Origin: Nicotiana tabacum | Lineage: Eukaryota; Streptophyta; Magnoliopsida; Solanales; Solanaceae | DNA length: 64,000 nt | Reading direction: 5' to 3' | Assembly: GCF_000715075.1 (NCBI RefSeq) | Contig: NC_134094.1 | Span: 78,722,838-78,786,837 of the forward strand | Shown: positions 35,958 to 46,583 of the stretch, piece by piece | Position numbering within the stretch: the first letter of the stretch is position 1 | Layout of the letters: each line of letters begins with the position of its first letter | Made by a program: the position numbers and the translations under genes | Notes under the pieces: model-generated | Databases searched by the model: none | Told to the model about the DNA's origin: nothing | Seen by the model: only the letters and a program-made list of their open reading frames with translations

Positions 35958-37489
35958 AGGGTAGCATGGGCCCAATAATACTATGCTTAGGTTATCCCAT
36001 TTAAATTGACTTATTTTAAGTACTTTTAAGTCAAAATCACTTTTAAGTCATTTTGTAATATTTGAATAAAGTTAAAAAGTGCTTTTAAGCACTTACTTTT
36101 AAGCTAAAATGACAAAAATAAGTCAAAAGTCAAAAGGTAGAATTCCTAACTTATGATTTTTGGCTTAAAAGTTACTTACAACAAGCCCATCCAAACGGGC
36201 TCTTAGTATGTGTAAATTTTCTTCTTAATTTATATGCACTGTTAATATGAAATTTTACTTAAAATATTAAGTTATTAAAATAGTTATGGATAGCTTCTTA
36301 GACAATGCTACCTCTTGTTCAAAATAAGTGCTTCTAAATTTTTGACACACTCATTAAGAGAATCATTTAATTGCATTAATATAAGTGTTATTTAACTAAG
36401 TTATCCTTTATATTTTCTTAAATTACTCTTTTGTATATACCCATATTTTGTAGATCATTTATTGGTTCAAGGATAGTTTGGAAAAATATAAATTAACACC
36501 TTCTTGATTTTTCAGAGTCATAATTACTTTTGCCAAATTAATTTAGCCAAAATAAAATATATTTTCGATCATAGGGAAGTCCATGAAAGCTACTAAATGT
36601 ACTTGTAAGACACCATGTAATGCCTCAAAAGCCTATATATATACCTTTTAAAGCTATTTAAATATTAATTAGGAAAATAACTTTACATGCAAAGGCCGAG
36701 GTCATTATTTATTTTTCTTTTTCACGTTAAGTTGGACTCTATTTTTCTCTACTATTTTATTTTTATAAGATTTTAGAAATAGGTATTGCTAGAGTTAGAT
36801 TAATATTAATTTACAGTGATAGAAATGAAAGATCAATTTTAATTTAAAACTATGAGCTTCCCTTGTTTACCAAAAAAAAGAACTCTATTTTTATTTTAAT
36901 AGATTTTAGAAATAAATATGCTGGAGTTAGATATATTTTTCTTTATTATGAAGGAAAGACATATTAGTTTTAATTAAAAAAGAAACTAAGAAAAATATAT
37001 TTTTTATTTACTATGAAGTTCACATTTAAGAAGGAAAAATTTGAGACTACATGCGCCCAAAATATAAGCTAGACATGATACTTATAAATTTGTGAGAAGG
37101 CGAAAGTTAAATTTTATGTAATTTCAAATTCAAATAATTCTTTTTCCACCTTTTCTGATGATGGTCTAAATGAAATTCACATTAATTAAACATTCCCCAT
37201 ATGCAATTATAAATGAATAAAAGTTACTAATAATATAATCTAACCTTAAAATATTTATGTTAAACTCATACATATTGCTAAATATTCAAAAAATAATTGT
37301 CTCATTCAAGTACTTTCTTTTTATGTTTAAATATTATTTTCTCTAAATAAAAGTATTCGATATAAAAAATGACAACCTAAATTATGCTTTTGAGTGTAAA
37401 GGTAAATCTACGTATAAAAAGATCATTAGCATTTAAAGTGTTTATGTGCTTGTTAAACATATACATAATCAACAACTATCCTGAATCAG
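35958..37489. other. AT-rich DNA with a small palindromic repeat, no gene
   Basis: Segment 36025-36205 is rich in AAGTGCTTTTAAGCACTT (36077-36094) and ends with CCCATCCAAACGGGCTC, a phrase typical of small hAT-type MITEs; a matching left terminus and target duplication could not be found. The part 36700-37060 resembles 50050-50280. No protein is recognised. Confidence 0.5.
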
Positions 37490-37953
37490 GTTCAACATCG
37501 GGTACCGCAAATGAATCATGTAATCCAACCTTTGGAACAGTTACAACTGACGGTTAGTATGTATCTTCAATGATAGTGTTTACCATTTCTTCTGTTTGTG
37601 GCACTTAGAGTTGTTTCCAATATGCAGGTCGTGTAAAGAATAAGAAAAGTATGACTAATCTTAACCGACTACGCTCAGAATATGTTCCATTAAAGAAAAT
37701 TTCACACTGTACATTCTGCTATGCAAAACAATTTCGGTATGAATCGCCTGAATTTTGTTCTAATAATGGTACATTCAGGTTAACCACTCACCGAATGTCA
37801 GTTAGGTTGAGAAATTTATATTTAAGAAATGATGCAGAAAGCAAGCACTTCCAAACGCACATTAGAACATATAACAATCTATTTGCAGTTACTTCACTTG
37901 GTGTCAGTTATGACAAAGATTTAGCCCAAAAAGAACATAGTATCTACTTATGA
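37490..37953 (+). pseudogene. Helitron Rep/helicase N-terminal fragment
   Basis: The second exon (from about 37628, after a TTTCCAATATGCAG acceptor) encodes NLNRLRSEYVPLKK, then HCTFCYAKQFRYESPEFCSN with the zinc-binding Cys pairs, and HIRTYNNLFAVTSLGV. This matches the region before and at the start of the Helitron-like N domain of plant Rep/helicase proteins. An upstream piece (about 37490-37553) ends in a donor-like GGTTAGTATG, so one intron seems preserved. The fragment ends with a stop after EHSIYL, where the family continues (normally into a YTFRVQGQ-type segment). The Rep nuclease (HUH, two Tyr) and helicase domains are absent. Helitron termini were not identified. Confidence 0.8.
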
Positions 37954-38320
37954 AAAGGATGTATTTTATCATCTTTTCATAAATAATTGGTTGGAATACT
38001 CCATCCATAGTTCCCCCAATTTTATCATGGCAATGAAATAAAATTGCTTTTACATGATAGGCAACATGTAAAGCAAAGACTCAGATGGGACCCATATCTC
38101 CATAAAAGCTTTTCGAAACTATAGTTATGTATGAAAGAGATAAGAAAAGGGCAATTTGGTCAAGTCACTCAAAGATTTATATGGCAGCTACCGTAAGATA
38201 TTTTTTCGGCCAATCAATTGCTCCATTTTAAAATAAATTACCAAAACACCCTTATGGTACCAAGCAAGCATGTTAACCTCCCATGTGGTTATTCCCTCTT
38301 ATTAAAATATATATTATAAA
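37954..38320. other. Spacer before the second gypsy element
   Basis: No gene recognised. It contains CAAGCAAGCATGTTAACC near 38262, related to sequences at 34.88 and 50.51 kb. Confidence 0.5.
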
Positions 38321-38325
38321 GGTAT

Positions 38326-41300
38326 TGTGATATCCCAAAATATCATCTCTTAAATTTAATAATTAATTTTATATTCTAAAACCTCAAAAAGTACTATTTA
38401 TCATTCTTCGACTTGCGTGCGCAATCCGTAAAATTTTCCGAAAAGTTTTCAGGTGGAAAAATGGATTAAAATGTGAATTAGAGCTTTAAAAATTAACTGA
38501 GTTGACTTTGGTCAATATTTTGAGCACACGGACTCGGATCAGTGTTTTGACAGTTCCGGTAGGTCCGTATCGTGAATTGGGATTTGGGCGTATGCCCGGA
38601 ATCAAAATCCGAGGTCCCTAGCCCGAGATATGAAATTTTAATAAAAAATTAAAAGTTTAAGTTCAAATAGTGACCGGATATCGAATTATGTGCAAACGAC
38701 CCCGGAATAGAATTTTGATGATTACAACAGCTCTGTATGGTGATTTTGGACTTAGAAGCATGATCAAAATTTTATTTGGAATTCCGTAGTGGAATTAGAC
38801 TTGAAATGCTGAAAGTTGAATTTTTTGGAAGTTTGACCGGAGGGTTGACTTTTTCATATCGAGGACGGAATCTGATTCTGTAAATTGTAATAGTTTCATT
38901 ATGTCATTTATGACTTGTGTGCAAAATTTGAAGTCATTCCGGATTGATTTGATATATTTCGGCAAAAGATATAAAATTTGAAAGTTCAAAGTTCATAGAT
39001 TTTTATTTGAGGTGCGACTCGACATTTTGATGTTGCTTGATATGATTTGAGGCCTCGAGTAGGTTCGTGTTATGTTATGAAACTTGTTGGTATGTTCGGA
39101 TGGGGTCCCGAGGGCCTCGGGTGAGTTTCAGATGCTTAACGGATCGAATTTGGATTTGGAGGAGGAGCTGAAGCAGCTGGGCTGCTGATGTGATCGCACC
39201 TGCGCGAAAAAGGGCCGCAGGTGCGAGCTCACAGATGCGAGGAATGATTCGCAGAAGCAAAAATGCATGGGCTGTCCAGGCACCGCGGGTGCGAAGACCG
39301 CGGGTGCGAAAACAGTCATCGCGGGTGCGAAGACCGCAGGTGCGAAGAAATCACCGCGGATGCGAAGACCGCAGGTGCGAAGAAATCACCGCGGATGCGA
39401 AGACCGCAGGTGCGAAAAAATCACCGCGGATGCGAAGACCGCAGGTGCGAAGAAATCACCGCGGATGCGAAAATCCTGGACAGAATGTTAAAAGCATAGG
39501 GGGTTCCGAGTTTTGCCATTTTTGGACCTTCAAGCACAGTTTTTGGGGCGATTTTGAGAGAGAATTCAAGAAAAACTTGAGGTAAGTCACATGTAATCAT
39601 TGTTAGTCAATTATATTGGATTATCATTGAATATTTCGAATAGATTACATGTTTTTGAGGTGAAATTAGAGGATTTGGGCCTAGGGATTTCAAAATGAGA
39701 ATTTGAGATTTGGAGGTCAAGTTGATGTCGGATTTTATAAAAATGGTATGGTTTGACTCGTAGTTGAATGGACGTTCATATTTCGTAACTTTCGTCGGAT
39801 TCCGAGACGTGGGCCCCACGGGCCATTTTTGAGTTAATTTTGGATTTTTATTGAAAAATATAGTATTTTCTTACAGAATTAATTCTATAATTTTTGTTGA
39901 CTGTATCGAATTAATTATGACTAGATACGAGTCGACCGGAATCGGAAAATCGGGGAAAAAGCATACTACTTGGTTAAATTGGAGCAAGTCGAGGTAAGTG
40001 GCTTGTCTAACTTTATGTGGGGGAAATTTCCCCTAGAATTGATATTAATGTGATTATTGAAATATGTTGAAAGTCGTGTACACGAGGTGACGAGTGTGTA
40101 TACGGGCTAAATATGAAAGATCATATTTTTAAATTATGTAGATCATTGTTGCGCATTTATTAAATTATTTTATCTTGTTATATTCTTCATCATTGATTTG
40201 ATTTGTATACTTTAAATTTGCTTGACCTTTTTCTGCTAATTATTTTACCTATTTGGTTAAAACTTGGTTTCTTTTATTCTGTGCATTATTTGAAAAATTA
40301 AATTTCTTTAAATTAAATATTATTAATATGAAGTATTTGACATTTTAAATTTGATATTGGAGCAACGTATTAAAGATTTTGAAATATTATTTTCCTGAAT
40401 TATTTATTCTCGAATATTTTGTAAGATTTTTGTACTCATTGTGATGGAGCCGTGAGCTCTTTATTGTGGAAAAATATTGTTGAAATATTTTGGCAAGTTA
40501 CATTATTCGAGCACTTGAGGTACAAATTGTGATATATTGTGATATTAATATGCATGCGGTAGTATAAGGTCTGGGTATTGAAACGCATGCGGTGAGATAA
40601 GGGTGGCTTGATACGTGTGGCTAGTAGGAAAAACTACTAGAAGTCATGCGGTGTGATAAGGATGGCTAAAACGCGGGACGCTATTTCAGAAAAAATATTT
40701 TCTTTCAAATAAATTGTGAAAGCTCCCGCGGTGAGATAAGGAAATGAGATATTGTGAACTTATTTATAATTTGGGACTACGAGGCGGTACCTCGGTAGTA
40801 CCCTTGTTGATATTGATTTATGGCCATAGTTGCCTTCGATTAATTGTTGTGATTTTCATAAAGTTGAAAGGAATTCTGTTTTGATTTCACGAGATATTAT
40901 TTGAAATTATTTGGTGTCATTAAATGTGACATACTATTTGATTCATTTCCATAGTCATTTTATCTTATTAAATTGTTTAAACATTTTTCATGTCATTATC
41001 TATTCTCCAGTAGGGCCTGACCTGATCTCGTCACTACTCTACCGAGGTTAGGCTTGGCACTTACTGGGTACCGCTGTGATGTACTCATACTACGCTTCTG
41101 CACATCTTTTTGTGCAGATCCAGGTACATCTTACCAGCCTAGAAGTCAGTGAGTTACCTGCGCACAGAGACTGCGAGGTACATCTGCCAGCGTCCGCAGA
41201 CTCCGGAGTCCCCTTCTATCATTTTATGTTGCTTCCTTATTTTTCTTTAGACCTTGATACATAGAAACATTGAGAATAAATTTTTTGAAGTTTGTGACTT

Positions 41301-41449
41301 ATTTCTACAGGGTTTTGGGAGTTGTTATTATTTGAATTGTAGTTTATTTATTTCAGATATTTATAATTATTCCGCATTGATAGGCTTACCTAGTCTTAGA
41401 GACTAGGTGCTATCACGACCTCCTACGGAGGAAATTTGAGGTCGTGACA
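38326..41449 (+). repeat. 5' LTR of element B
   Basis: Starts TGTGATATCCCAAAATATC and ends GGTCGTGACA. It contains the CGCAGGTGCG/CGCGGATGCG array (39195-39478), a TTAAAAG TATA-like sequence at about 39488, donor-like CTTGAGGTAAGT at 39577-39588 and a second GAGGTAAGT near 39990. Small open frames are incidental. Confidence 0.9.
39195..39478 (+). promoter_or_regulatory. Palindrome array of the element B 5' LTR
   Basis: Words such as CGCAGGTGCG and CGCGGATGCG recur. From about 39336 four nearly identical 35-bp units follow each other, each with one of either word. The array lies 0.87-1.15 kb into the LTR and ends about 10 bp before the TATA-like sequence. The 3' LTR has the same array with a different unit order (47405-47672). 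Confidence 0.55.
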
Positions 41450-41452
41450 AGT

Positions 41453-41464
41453 TGGTATCAGAGC
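41453..41464 (+). other. tRNA-iMet primer binding site of element B
   Basis: TGGTATCAGAGC, three bases after the 5' LTR end, perfect. Confidence 0.93.
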
Positions 41465-41650
41465 ACTAGGTTCATAGGTGTCATGAGTCACAAGCAGGTT
41501 TAGTAGAGTCTTGCGGATCGGTACGGAGACGTCTGTACTTATCTTCGAGAGGCTATAGAACTGTTAGGAAATATTCACTTCTTTGATTCTTTATCGTGCG
41601 CCTTTGTTGATTTCAAAATTCTAAACAATTGTCTTTCTATTCTCTCACGG

Positions 41651-42942
41651 ATGGTGAGGACACGCACAATTGGATCCGATGATCAGACACTCGTGCCCCC
41701 TGTTGGAGCCGCAAGAGGCCGGGGTCGGGGCAGAGGCTGAGCCAGAGGCCGAGAAAGACCACGTGGTATAGCCAGAGCACCTGCACAAGCTGCTGCACCA
41801 GAGCCACCAGTAGCTCCAGTTGGAGAGCAGGCACCTGAGACGCCTGTTACTACTCCTGCACTCTAGGAGACTCTTGCCCGATTTTTGAGCATGTTTGGGA
41901 CTTTAGCTCAGGCAGGGTTAATTCCACTTGCTCCTGCCACATCTCAGGCCGGGGGAGGAGCACAGACTCCCGCCGCCCGTACACCAGAGCCACGTGCCCA
42001 AGTTGACCATGCCCTAGAGGTTATACCATTGCAGCCAGTTGTCCCAGTTCGGCCTGAGATTAGGACAATAGTTTTAGAGGGGGAGCAGCTCAGGCTCGAG
42101 AGGTATAAGAAGTACCACCCTCCCACTTTCAGCGGTTTAACTTTAGAGGATGCTCAGGGTTTTCTGGAGGAATGTCACCGTATCCTTCGTACTATGGGTA
42201 TTGTGGATTCCAGTGGGGTTTCTTTCACGGCATTCCAGTTTAGAGGAGCAACCCACCAATGGTGGCGGGTTTCTTTCACGGCATTCCTCAGAGTCTTAGG
42301 GATGCATGGCGTGCAGAGTTTAAGCAGTTGCGCCAGGGTTCTATGACCGTGTCAGAATATGCGGTCCGATTCAGTGATTTGGCTAGGCATGCACCAGCCT
42401 TAGTTGCTACTGTTCGAGAGCGGGTTCGTAGATTTATTGAGGGTCTTCACCCTAGTATCAGATACAATATGGCCCGAGAGCTAGAGAAGGACATCACATA
42501 CCAATAGGTGGTGTCAATTGCTAGGAGATTGGAAGGTATGCGGACTCGGGAGAGGGAAGAGAGGGAAGCTAAGAGACCCCGAGATTCTGGCACATATAAT
42601 AAATCTCGTGCCCCAGTTGCAGCCCGTCATGGTAGAGGTTATGTGAGCCGTCCTATTCATTCAGCACTTCCAGCTTCCAGTGGTATTCTGACTACTCCCA
42701 GACCTCGGGTTCCATATTATGCACCACCAGTGTCTTTTGTACCTCCTGTACGGGGTGCATTCAGCGGGAAGTCTAGTCGATCAGGCCCGAGCCAGTCCCA
42801 GCAGCCATGTCCTCTGAGGGCTTATTTTGAGTGTGGTGACACTCGTCATATCATGAGGAATTTCCCCATACTTAGGAGGGGTGCACCTCCATGGATTTCT
42901 CAGGCCCCACCTATTCCATAGGGTCCTCAGGCTTCTCAGGCC
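41651..42942 (+). pseudogene. Gypsy gag of element B
   Basis: The start is ATGGTGAGGAC at 41651, then an RG-rich stretch (ARGRGRGRG). Capsid-like blocks follow: RYKKYHPPTFSG, FLEECHRILRTMGI, GVSFTAFQFRGA, RFSDLARHAPALV. The zinc knuckle at about 42800-42870 is damaged: the series reads YFECGDTRHIMRNF, so two of three Cys (first and last) are replaced. Stops at 41738 (TGA), 41864 (TAG) and 42505 (TAG). Near 42217-42290 a phrase (GTTTCTTTCACGGCATTCC) is present twice and the usual capsid segment between is lost, shifting the frame. It is therefore non-functional. Confidence 0.85.
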
Positions 42943-45900
42943 ATGATTACTGCACCAGTTGCCACTCCATCTGCACATCCTGCTAGAGGTGGAGGTCAGG
43001 CAGGTAGAGGTCACCCTAGAGGGGGAGGCCAAGCCAGATATTATGCCCTTCCTGCTAAGACAGATGCTGTTGCATCCGATTCTGTTATCACATGTATTAT
43101 TCTGGTCTGTCATAGAGATGCGTCAGTCTTCTTTGATCCATGCTCCACTTATTCTTATGTGTCATCTTATTTTGCCCGTATTTGGGCGTATCACATAATT
43201 CCTTGAGTTCTTCTGTTTATGTATCTACACCCGTGGGTGAATCTATTATTGTGGACCGTGTATATCAGTCATGTTTAATTGTTATCAGTGGTTTTGAGAC
43301 CAGAGCTGATTTATTATTACTCAGTATGGTGGATTTTGATATTATTTTGGGCAAAGATTGGTTGTCGCCCTATCACGCTATTCTTGATTGTTACACCAAG
43401 ACGGTGACGTTGGCTATGCCAGGTCTACCGCGGCTAGAGTGGAGAGGTGCCTCGGATCATGTTCCTAGCATGGTTGTTTCATTTCTTAAAGCTCAACGAA
43501 TGGTTGAGAAGGGGTGTGATGCGTATCTGGCCTATGTAAGAGATGTTAGTATTGATACTCCTACTGTAGAGTCAGTTCCTATAGTAAGGGATTTTCCCGA
43601 TGTATTTCCAGCGGATCTTCCGGGTATGCCACCCGACAGGGATATTAATTTTGGCATTGATTTGTTACCGGGCACTCAGCCCATTTCTATTCCACCATAC
43701 CGTATGGCCCCAGCAGAGTTAAAAGAATTAAAAGAACAGTTACAGGAATTTCTTGATAAGTGTTTCATTCGGCCTAGTGTATCGCCTTAGGGTGCTCCTG
43801 TCTTATTTGTAAAGAAGAAGGATGGTTTTATGCGGATGTGTATTGATTACCGCCAGCTGAACAAGGTTACCGTGAAGAACAGGTATCCGTTGCCACGTAC
43901 TGATGACCTATTTGTTCAACTTCAGGGTGCCAGAGTATTCTCTAAGATCGACTTACGTTCAGGTTATCATCAGTTGAAGATTCGGGAGCCAGATATCCCA
44001 AAGACTGCTTTCAGGACTTGGTACGGTCGTTACGAGTTCCTTGTGATGTCTTTTGGGCTGACCAACACCCCAGCAACATTTATGCACTTAATAAATAGTG
44101 TATTTTAGCCCTATCTTGATTCCTTCGTCATTATGTTTATTGACGACATTCTGGTGTATTCCCGGAGTCGGGAAGATCATGAACAACACCTGAGGACTGT
44201 GCTTCAAATTTTGAGAGAAAGGAAGTTATATGCAAAATTTTCAAAGTGTGAATTCAGGCTTGATTCAGTGGGATTTTTGGGTCATATAGTTTCGTGCGAG
44301 GGGATCAAGGTAGATCCAAAGAAGATTGAAGCAGTGCAGAGTTGGTCCAGACCGTCCTCAATTACGAAAATCCGGAGTTTCCTTGGTTTGGCTGGGTATT
44401 ATCGCCGATTTGTAAAGGGTTTCTCTTCTATTGCTGCATCTATGACCAAATTGACCCAGAAGGGGGCTCCGTTCAGGTGGACCGAGGAATGTGAGGAGAG
44501 CTTCCAAAAGCTCAAGACAACTTTGACTACAGCCCCAGTATTGGTATTACCTACAGGTACAAAATCTTATATTGTGTTTTGTGACGTGTCGCGTATTGGT
44601 CTCGGCGCAGTATTGATGAAAGACGGTAGGGTGATTGCCTACGCGTCCAGACAGTTAAAGGTACATGAGAAGAATTATCATGTACATAAACTGGAGTTAG
44701 CAGCTATTGTTCATGCCTTAAAAATTTGGCGGTATTATTTGTACGGTGTCCATTGTTAGATCTACACCGATCACTAGAGTCTACATCATCTGTTTAAACA
44801 GAAGGATCTTAATTTACAGCGGCGGAGATGGTTGGAGTTGCTTAAGGATTATGATATCACCATTCTCTATCATCCTGGGAAGGACAATGTGGTGGCCGAT
44901 GCCTTGAGTTGTAAGGTGGAGAGTTTGGGCAACTTAGCATATTTACCGGTAGCAGAGAGACATTTAGCCTTGGATGTTCAGGCCTTGGCCAACCAGTTTG
45001 TTAGACTGGATGTTTCCGAGCTGAGTCGAGTTTTGGCTTACGTGGTTTCTCAGTCTTCTCTTTATGATCGTATCAGGGAACATCAATATGATGACCCTCA
45101 TTTGCTTGTCCTTAAGGATACAGCTCAGCACGGTGATGCCCAGGAAGTCACTATTGGAGATGATGGTGTACTACGGATGCATGGCAGGCTATGTGTACCC
45201 AATGTAGATGGCTTGCGTGAGTTGATTCTCGAGGAGGCTCACAGTTCGCGGTACTCCATTCATCCGGGTGCTGCAAAGATATATCAGGACTTGAGACGAC
45301 ACTATTGGTGGAGGCGGATGAAGAATGACATAGTGGAGTATGTATCTCGGTGTCTAAATTGTCAACAGGTGAAATATGAGCATCAGCGACCAGGTGGATT
45401 ACTTCAAAAGTTGGAGATTCCAGAATGGAAATGGGAGCGGATCACTATGGATTTTGTTGTTGGGCTCCCACAGACTTAGAGGAAGTTCGATGCAGCTTGG
45501 GTGATTGTGGATAGATTGACCAAGTCAGCTCATTTCATTCCTGTGGTTACTACTTACTCTTCAGAGCATCTGGCTTAGGTCTATATTCGCGAGATTGTCA
45601 GACTCCATGGCGTACCGGTATCTATCATCTCTGACCGGGGTACGTAGTTTACATCACAGTTCTGGAGGGAAGTACAACGTGAGTTGGGTACTCGGGTAGA
45701 GTTGAGTACAACATTTCACCCTCAGACGGACAGGCAATCTGAACGCACTATTCAGATACTGGAGGATATGTTTTGTGCGTGTGTGATTGATTTTGGGGGT
45801 GCTTGGGATCAGTTCTTACCACTTGCGGAGTTTGCTTACAGCAACAGTTACCAGTCAAGCATTGAGATGGCTCCGTATGAGGCTTTGTATGGTAGGCGAT

Positions 45901-46583
45901 GCCGGTCTCCAGTGGGTTGGTTCGAACCGGGCGAGGCTAGACTATTGGGTACAGACTTGGTTCAGGATGCCTTGGAAAAGGTTAAGTTGATTCAGGATCG
46001 ACTTCGTACAGCCCAATCTAGACAGAAGAGTTATGCAGATCGGAAGGTTCGTGATGTTGCATTCATGGTTGGTGAGCGGGTATTGCTCCGGGTTTCGCCT
46101 ATGAAGGGTGTGATGAGGTTCGGGAAGAAGGGCAAGTTGAGCCCTAGGTATATTGGGCCTTTTGAGATTCTCGAGAGAGCTGGAGAGGTGGCTTACAGAC
46201 TTGCGCTACCACATAGTCTCTCTGCAGTTCATCCGGTATTCTATGTTTCTATGCTTCGGAAATATCACGGCGATCCGTCTCATGTGTTAGACTTCAGTTC
46301 GGTTCAGTTGGACAAAGGTCTATCTTATATTGAGGAACCGGTGGCTATTTTAGATAGGCAGGTTCGAAAGCTGAGGTCAAAGAATATTGCTTCCATGAAG
46401 GTTCAGTGGAGGGGTCATCCGGTCGAGGAGGCGACTTGGGAGACCGAGCATGATATGTGCAGCCGTTATCCACACTTATTCACCAGCTCAGGTACTTTTT
46501 CTAACTCCATTCGAGGACGAACGTTTGTTTTAGAGGTGGAGAATGTGATGACCCAAAATGTCATCTTTAAATTTAATAATTAA
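42943..46583 (+). pseudogene. Gypsy pol of element B: PR-RT-RNaseH-IN-chromodomain
   Basis: Protease region ending FFDPCSTYSYVSSYF: the usual D-S-G has become D-P-C, so the active site is lost. Frameshift near 43195. Reverse transcriptase with [16 protein letters not shown] and catalytic FIDDI at 44136-44150. RNase H with [13 protein letters not shown] (the usual CDAS is CDVS). Integrase with the zinc-binding HPGAAKIYQDL to CLNCQQVK, a TMDFVVGL Asp, an ISDRGT Asp and an SERTIQ Glu. The tail is chromodomain-like. Stops at 43788, 44106, 44757, 45477, near 45574 and near 45646. The last frame runs 40 bp into the 3' LTR. It would supply the enzymes for reverse transcription and integration if intact. 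Confidence 0.9.
46529..46543 (+). other. Polypurine tract of element B
   Basis: TTTAGAGGTGGAGAA immediately before the 3' LTR start TGTGATGACCC. It is less G-rich than the tract of the other two gypsy elements. Confidence 0.7.

Noticed and set aside
36025..36205. Small hAT-like MITE
   Set aside because: One end has a typical phrase, but I could not find the matching left terminus or an 8-bp duplication, so it is only mentioned in the spacer entry.
39297..39478. CRISPR-like regular repeat array
   Set aside because: Regular 35-bp units, but the whole unit is repeated with no unique spacers; it lies inside a plant LTR with a sister copy and no cas genes.
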